Positions 61,373-64,000 of a stretch of DNA of 64,000 nt are shown piece after piece. The notes beneath the pieces are model-generated. The model searched no databases and was not told the origin of the DNA. It was given only the letters and a program-made list of their open reading frames with translations. Where the stretch lies: NCBI GenBank assembly GCA_017509985.1, contig JAFWOE010000037.1, positions 1 to 64,000 on the forward strand, in the 5' to 3' direction. Each line of letters starts with the position of its first letter. The stretch's first letter is position 1. The translations under genes and the position numbers were made by a program. The stretch is from Lachnospiraceae bacterium. Its GTDB lineage: Bacteria; Bacillota; Clostridia; Lachnospirales; Lachnospiraceae.

Positions 61373-62971
61373 CTATCCCTTATACGTATGCCGGAAATAA
61401 TAAATGACCTGCAGGATCAATATGACCACGATCGCCGCGCCCAGTATGAATCCGATCAGCGAAAGCACCGGCATGCCCGCTACGCGCGGTCTGAGCTCCG
61501 TAGTGCACAGGATCGACGAAGCGATAAACAGCGCCGCGGCGATCAGCGCGAATGCGACGTTCTGGACAATACCGAACAGGATCTTACCCAGCGAATCCGA
61601 GGGGCTCAGATCGAGCTTGATCCGTGTTTCGTTTCTGGAATAATTCTTCAGGATATCGGTCAGGAGTCCCGGTATTTCGATCGCTTTTGTCACCGAATCC
61701 GCTAATCTGGTGGAATGCTTCAGGATCTGGTTCTTGATGCCGGTCGGCGTAAGATACCTGCTTCGCATCCTGGCGGCCGCAATGTTGACGATCTGGATCT
61801 CCGGAGCCAGTTCCGCGACCACGCCTTCCACGGTCGCAAGGCCTCTGACGAGCATGGTGAAATGGGGCGGCATCTCCACTTTATTCAGCTTCAGGACATC
61901 CATAAGCTCCGTAAAGAGCTTGGCAAGATCGATACTTGCGAGATCCGAAGAAGCATATTTCGACATGAAGGCGCTGACGCTTTCGTACAGCTGCGAGCGG
62001 TCCGGCCGTTCTTTATAGACGCCTACGGTATATACAAAATCCACCAGCGCAGCGATATCATTTCTGGCAACGGCCATGATCGCCCTGTTAATGGCGCTCT
62101 TGCTCGTTTTATCCAGCCGGCCGGTCATTCCGAGATCAAGCCAGACGATCTTTCCTTCCCGGATCATGATGTTCCCCTGATGGGGATCCGCGTGGAAGAA
62201 TCCGTCATCCACAACCTGCCTTATGAAATGATCCGCGATCTTGGCCCCGATCTCATTCAGGTCATATCCGCGCCGGATCAGCTCGTCATGATCATCCAGT
62301 TCGATCCCTTCGATCGCCTCCATCACCAGGACTTTGTCCGTAGAGATGTCCCTGTATGGCTTCGGGCAGGTCGCATAGGCAATGTTTTTGCAGTTTTTGT
62401 AGAAGGTATCCAGATTCCTGCCTTCGATCAGGAAATCCATCTCCTCCTGCTCGGTCTTCCAGAATTCATCGATCACGGCGGTTAGGTTGATTCCCGATGT
62501 CAGTGCCCCCGGAATGAATTTCGTTATGTCGTGCATCAGGTTGATGTCTTTTTCCATGATCTCATAGATGCCTCTTCTCTGCACCTTGACCACGACGGTC
62601 TCCCCGCTGAAAAGCCTGGCCTTATGCACCTGTGCCATGGAGGCAGAGCCCAGAGGCTTCGGATCCAGATACTCGAAGATCTCCCCGACCTTGCTTCCCA
62701 CCGATTCTTCGATGATCTCCTTAACGAGTTCGAAATCCATCGGTTTGACGTTGTTCCGGAGTTTCTTGAACTCCTCACAGTATTCTTCCGGGATGAGGTC
62801 GGGTCGGGAAGAGAGGATCTGGCCGAATTTGACAAAGGTGGGGCCCAGCTCGACCAGCGCTTCCCTGGCCCTTTCCGCGTTTCCGCCGATAAATACCTTT
62901 TTCGCGATCAGTGTTGCGGCAATGTCCTTTGCCCTGAGAAGATTATCCGCAGCTCTTTTTGCCTTGCCCAT
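61373..62971 (-). CDS. ABC1/UbiB-family atypical kinase
   Basis: 532 aa. AarF/UbiB/ADCK fold: ALVELGPTFVKFGQILSSRPDLIP, the KxGQ-like and PLGSASMAQVHKA nucleotide loop (Ala-rich), VVVKVQRRG (Lys), FHADPHQGNIMI (catalytic) and VWLDLGMTGR (DFG-like). The last 60 residues make two membrane helices. Acts on lipid or quinone metabolism at the membrane; Firmicute versions are poorly understood. Start overlaps the stop of the small upstream gene (TAATG). Confidence 0.92.
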   Translation of the reverse strand: MGKAKRAADNLLRAKDIAATLIAKKVFIGGNAERAREALVELGPTFVKFGQILSSRPDLIPEEYCEEFKKLRNNVKPMDFELVKEIIEESVGSKVGEIFEYLDPKPLGSASMAQVHKARLFSGETVVVKVQRRGIYEIMEKDINLMHDITKFIPGALTSGINLTAVIDEFWKTEQEEMDFLIEGRNLDTFYKNCKNIAYATCPKPYRDISTDKVLVMEAIEGIELDDHDELIRRGYDLNEIGAKIADHFIRQVVDDGFFHADPHQGNIMIREGKIVWLDLGMTGRLDKTSKSAINRAIMAVARNDIAALVDFVYTVGVYKERPDRSQLYESVSAFMSKYASSDLASIDLAKLFTELMDVLKLNKVEMPPHFTMLVRGLATVEGVVAELAPEIQIVNIAAARMRSRYLTPTGIKNQILKHSTRLADSVTKAIEIPGLLTDILKNYSRNETRIKLDLSPSDSLGKILFGIVQNVAFALIAAALFIASSILCTTELRPRVAGMPVLSLIGFILGAAIVVILILQVIYYFRHTYKG

Positions 62972-63174
62972 TATTCATTCCCCTTCGGTTCGTAGTTTTT
63001 GTCGTATTTGAGTTCCGTATTTTCCACTGTGGCATGTCCGGCATACACGGAAAGCTTTTCCGAAAGCTTTTCAAAAAAGATATTGCTTTCCTCGTTATTC
63101 CTGGCGGCATTGCTGACCGCGTCTTTTCCTGCCGTCAACAGCTCTTCGATCGGTTTTTTCAGTTCTTCGAGCAT
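62971..63174 (-). CDS. Small UbiB-linked helical protein (67 aa)
   Basis: Soluble helical protein (LKKPIEELLTAGKDAVSNAARNN, then FFEKLSEKLSVYAGHATVENTEL), phasin-like in composition. AGGAGGTAAGC precedes ATG. Coupled to the UbiB-like kinase and likely its partner; function unknown. Confidence 0.78.
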   Translation of the reverse strand: MLEELKKPIEELLTAGKDAVSNAARNNEESNIFFEKLSEKLSVYAGHATVENTELKYDKNYEPKGNE

Positions 63175-63287
63175 CGTCTGCTTACCTCCTGTACGTTGAT
63201 ACGGTCTCCTGTTTTATATTAGCATTCCCGGAAGCATATTTCCATAGCGAACGGAAGCGGGAGTATGCCCGCCTGCCTTAACTCTTT

Positions 63288-63824
63288 TTAAAGCTTCCTG
63301 GCTTTTTCCCAGGCCTTGCACAGCCGGCGGACGGCTCCCGCCGTCATGCCCCAGATAACATGCCCGCCGAAAGGAAATTCCATTGCAAACGGATCCTTAA
63401 GAAAAAGCGACACCGGCACTTTAAGGAGCACGGATACTTCGTCCGGGTTGATGCGTACCCTGTCAGCCTGCCCGGGATCCACGGAACAGACATAGATGCG
63501 GGTAAGACGTCCCAGATAGGTATAGACTTCCGGAAGCTCTCCTAAAAACTCTTCCGGCAGGACACGGATGCCAAGCTCCTCTTCCATTTCACGGGATGCT
63601 GCCTGAGCCGGGCTTTCACCTTCTTCGATCTTTCCGCCCGGGAAACAGGGGTCCCCTGCCTGAGCGATCCCTTCCGCCCGGACTTCAACCAGCAGATACG
63701 GTTCTTTACTTTCAAAAACGACCGGAGCCACGACCGCGAAGACCGGATCTTTTACGACTCTGCCCGTGCGGTCCGCATCCAGTGCTTTTCTCAGTTTTTC
63801 TTCTGTTATTCTTTCTCCTGACAT
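63288..63824 (-). CDS. Nudix hydrolase, CoA pyrophosphatase-like
   Basis: 178 aa. PCFPGGKIEEGESPAQAASREMEEELGI joins the NudL/YeaB upstream motif with the Nudix box. Members cleave coenzyme A and acyl-CoA to phosphopantetheine and 3',5'-ADP. The third Nudix gene within 6.4 kb. A gap of 113 bases separates it from the UbiB pair. Confidence 0.9.
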   Translation of the reverse strand: MSGERITEEKLRKALDADRTGRVVKDPVFAVVAPVVFESKEPYLLVEVRAEGIAQAGDPCFPGGKIEEGESPAQAASREMEEELGIRVLPEEFLGELPEVYTYLGRLTRIYVCSVDPGQADRVRINPDEVSVLLKVPVSLFLKDPFAMEFPFGGHVIWGMTAGAVRRLCKAWEKARKL

Positions 63825-63870
63825 GTTTCCGTATACTCTGTTCCAAGCCTCATTTTTATCTTCATTTCAT

Positions 63871-64000
63871 TCAGGCGGTCATCACTGCGCGTTTTGCCGC
63901 AAACCTCTGATAAAGGAATCGGTAGAATACCAGCGTAAAAACAGAGGTCACAGCCGCAATCAGATACATGTTTCTCACCCCGGAGGCCTCCATGACCGCG
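63871..64000 (-). CDS. C-terminus of a membrane protein, cut by the window end
   Basis: The last 42 codons of a minus-strand gene, stop TGA at 63871-63873, running off the window. Visible: a membrane helix (NMYLIAAVTSVFTLVFYRFLY) and a basic cytosolic tail (QRFAAKRAVMTA), as at the end of an MFS-type transporter. Identity unknown. Confidence 0.6.
   Translation of the reverse strand, partial: AVMEASGVRNMYLIAAVTSVFTLVFYRFLYQRFAAKRAVMTA

Overview
The window reads as chromosome of an anaerobic, low-to-mid GC Firmicute, most likely a Clostridia/Lachnospiraceae-type bacterium. Supporting signs are strong AGGAGG-type ribosome binding sites, a perfect CIRCE operator, a molybdenum aldehyde oxidoreductase cluster, a GGGtGRT/NifU-like pair, two-partner small-peptide symporter genes and several class-typical riboswitches. 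This placement is inference from gene content; no rRNA or tRNA gene is present.

Layout. 0.2-3.9 kb: small hypothetical genes, a nuclease-fold protein, a 64-bp tandem hairpin array and an iron-type alcohol dehydrogenase. 4.2-7.8 kb: a metal operon (stand-alone HMA protein, P-type ATPase, MATE exporter). 7.9-18.3 kb: an apparent cobalt/nickel island. It holds a peptide/nickel-type ABC importer with an extra type-1 binding lipoprotein behind a cobalamin riboswitch, a CDF exporter behind a NiCo-type riboswitch with a clear terminator, and a methyltransferase plus an M14-type deacylase with a Cys/His metal-binding tail. 18.5-23.7 kb: GGGtGRT/NifU-like pair, esterase and an L,D-transpeptidase lipoprotein. 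24.0-26.4 kb: a second cobalamin riboswitch controlling a fucose-isomerase-like enzyme and a small unknown partner.

26.6-33.8 kb is an integrated mobilizable element: tyrosine integrase, excisionase, XRE regulator, MobC-like protein, replication-type ATPase, MobA/MobL relaxase, a candidate oriT and VanZ-family cargo, with matching repeats near both ends. It sits just downstream of guaA. 33.8-37.5 kb holds nitrogen genes: a GMP synthase lacking its glutaminase domain, glutamine synthetase and a CofE-like ligase. 37.7-43.5 kb: EamA transporter, an ABC exporter fused to an acetyltransferase, and Lon under CIRCE.

43.9-50.5 kb is an aldehyde/alcohol oxidation cluster (zinc-ribbon redox protein, FAD/Fe-S dicluster protein, one-chain molybdenum aldehyde oxidoreductase, zinc alcohol dehydrogenase). 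50.7-53 kb: YegP-like protein and a sodium:solute symporter with two micro-proteins. 53.4-57.4 kb: a paired TrkA-RyR membrane system including a K+ channel-like protein, then a nitroreductase. 57.5-64 kb: Nudix/SRAP genes, an MFS transporter plus NudC under a third cobalamin riboswitch, UbiB-like kinase and a further Nudix hydrolase.

The strongest themes are (i) three cobalamin riboswitches plus one NiCo riboswitch in 47 kb, each on a non-canonical transporter or enzyme, and (ii) the two-gene RyR-domain channel system.
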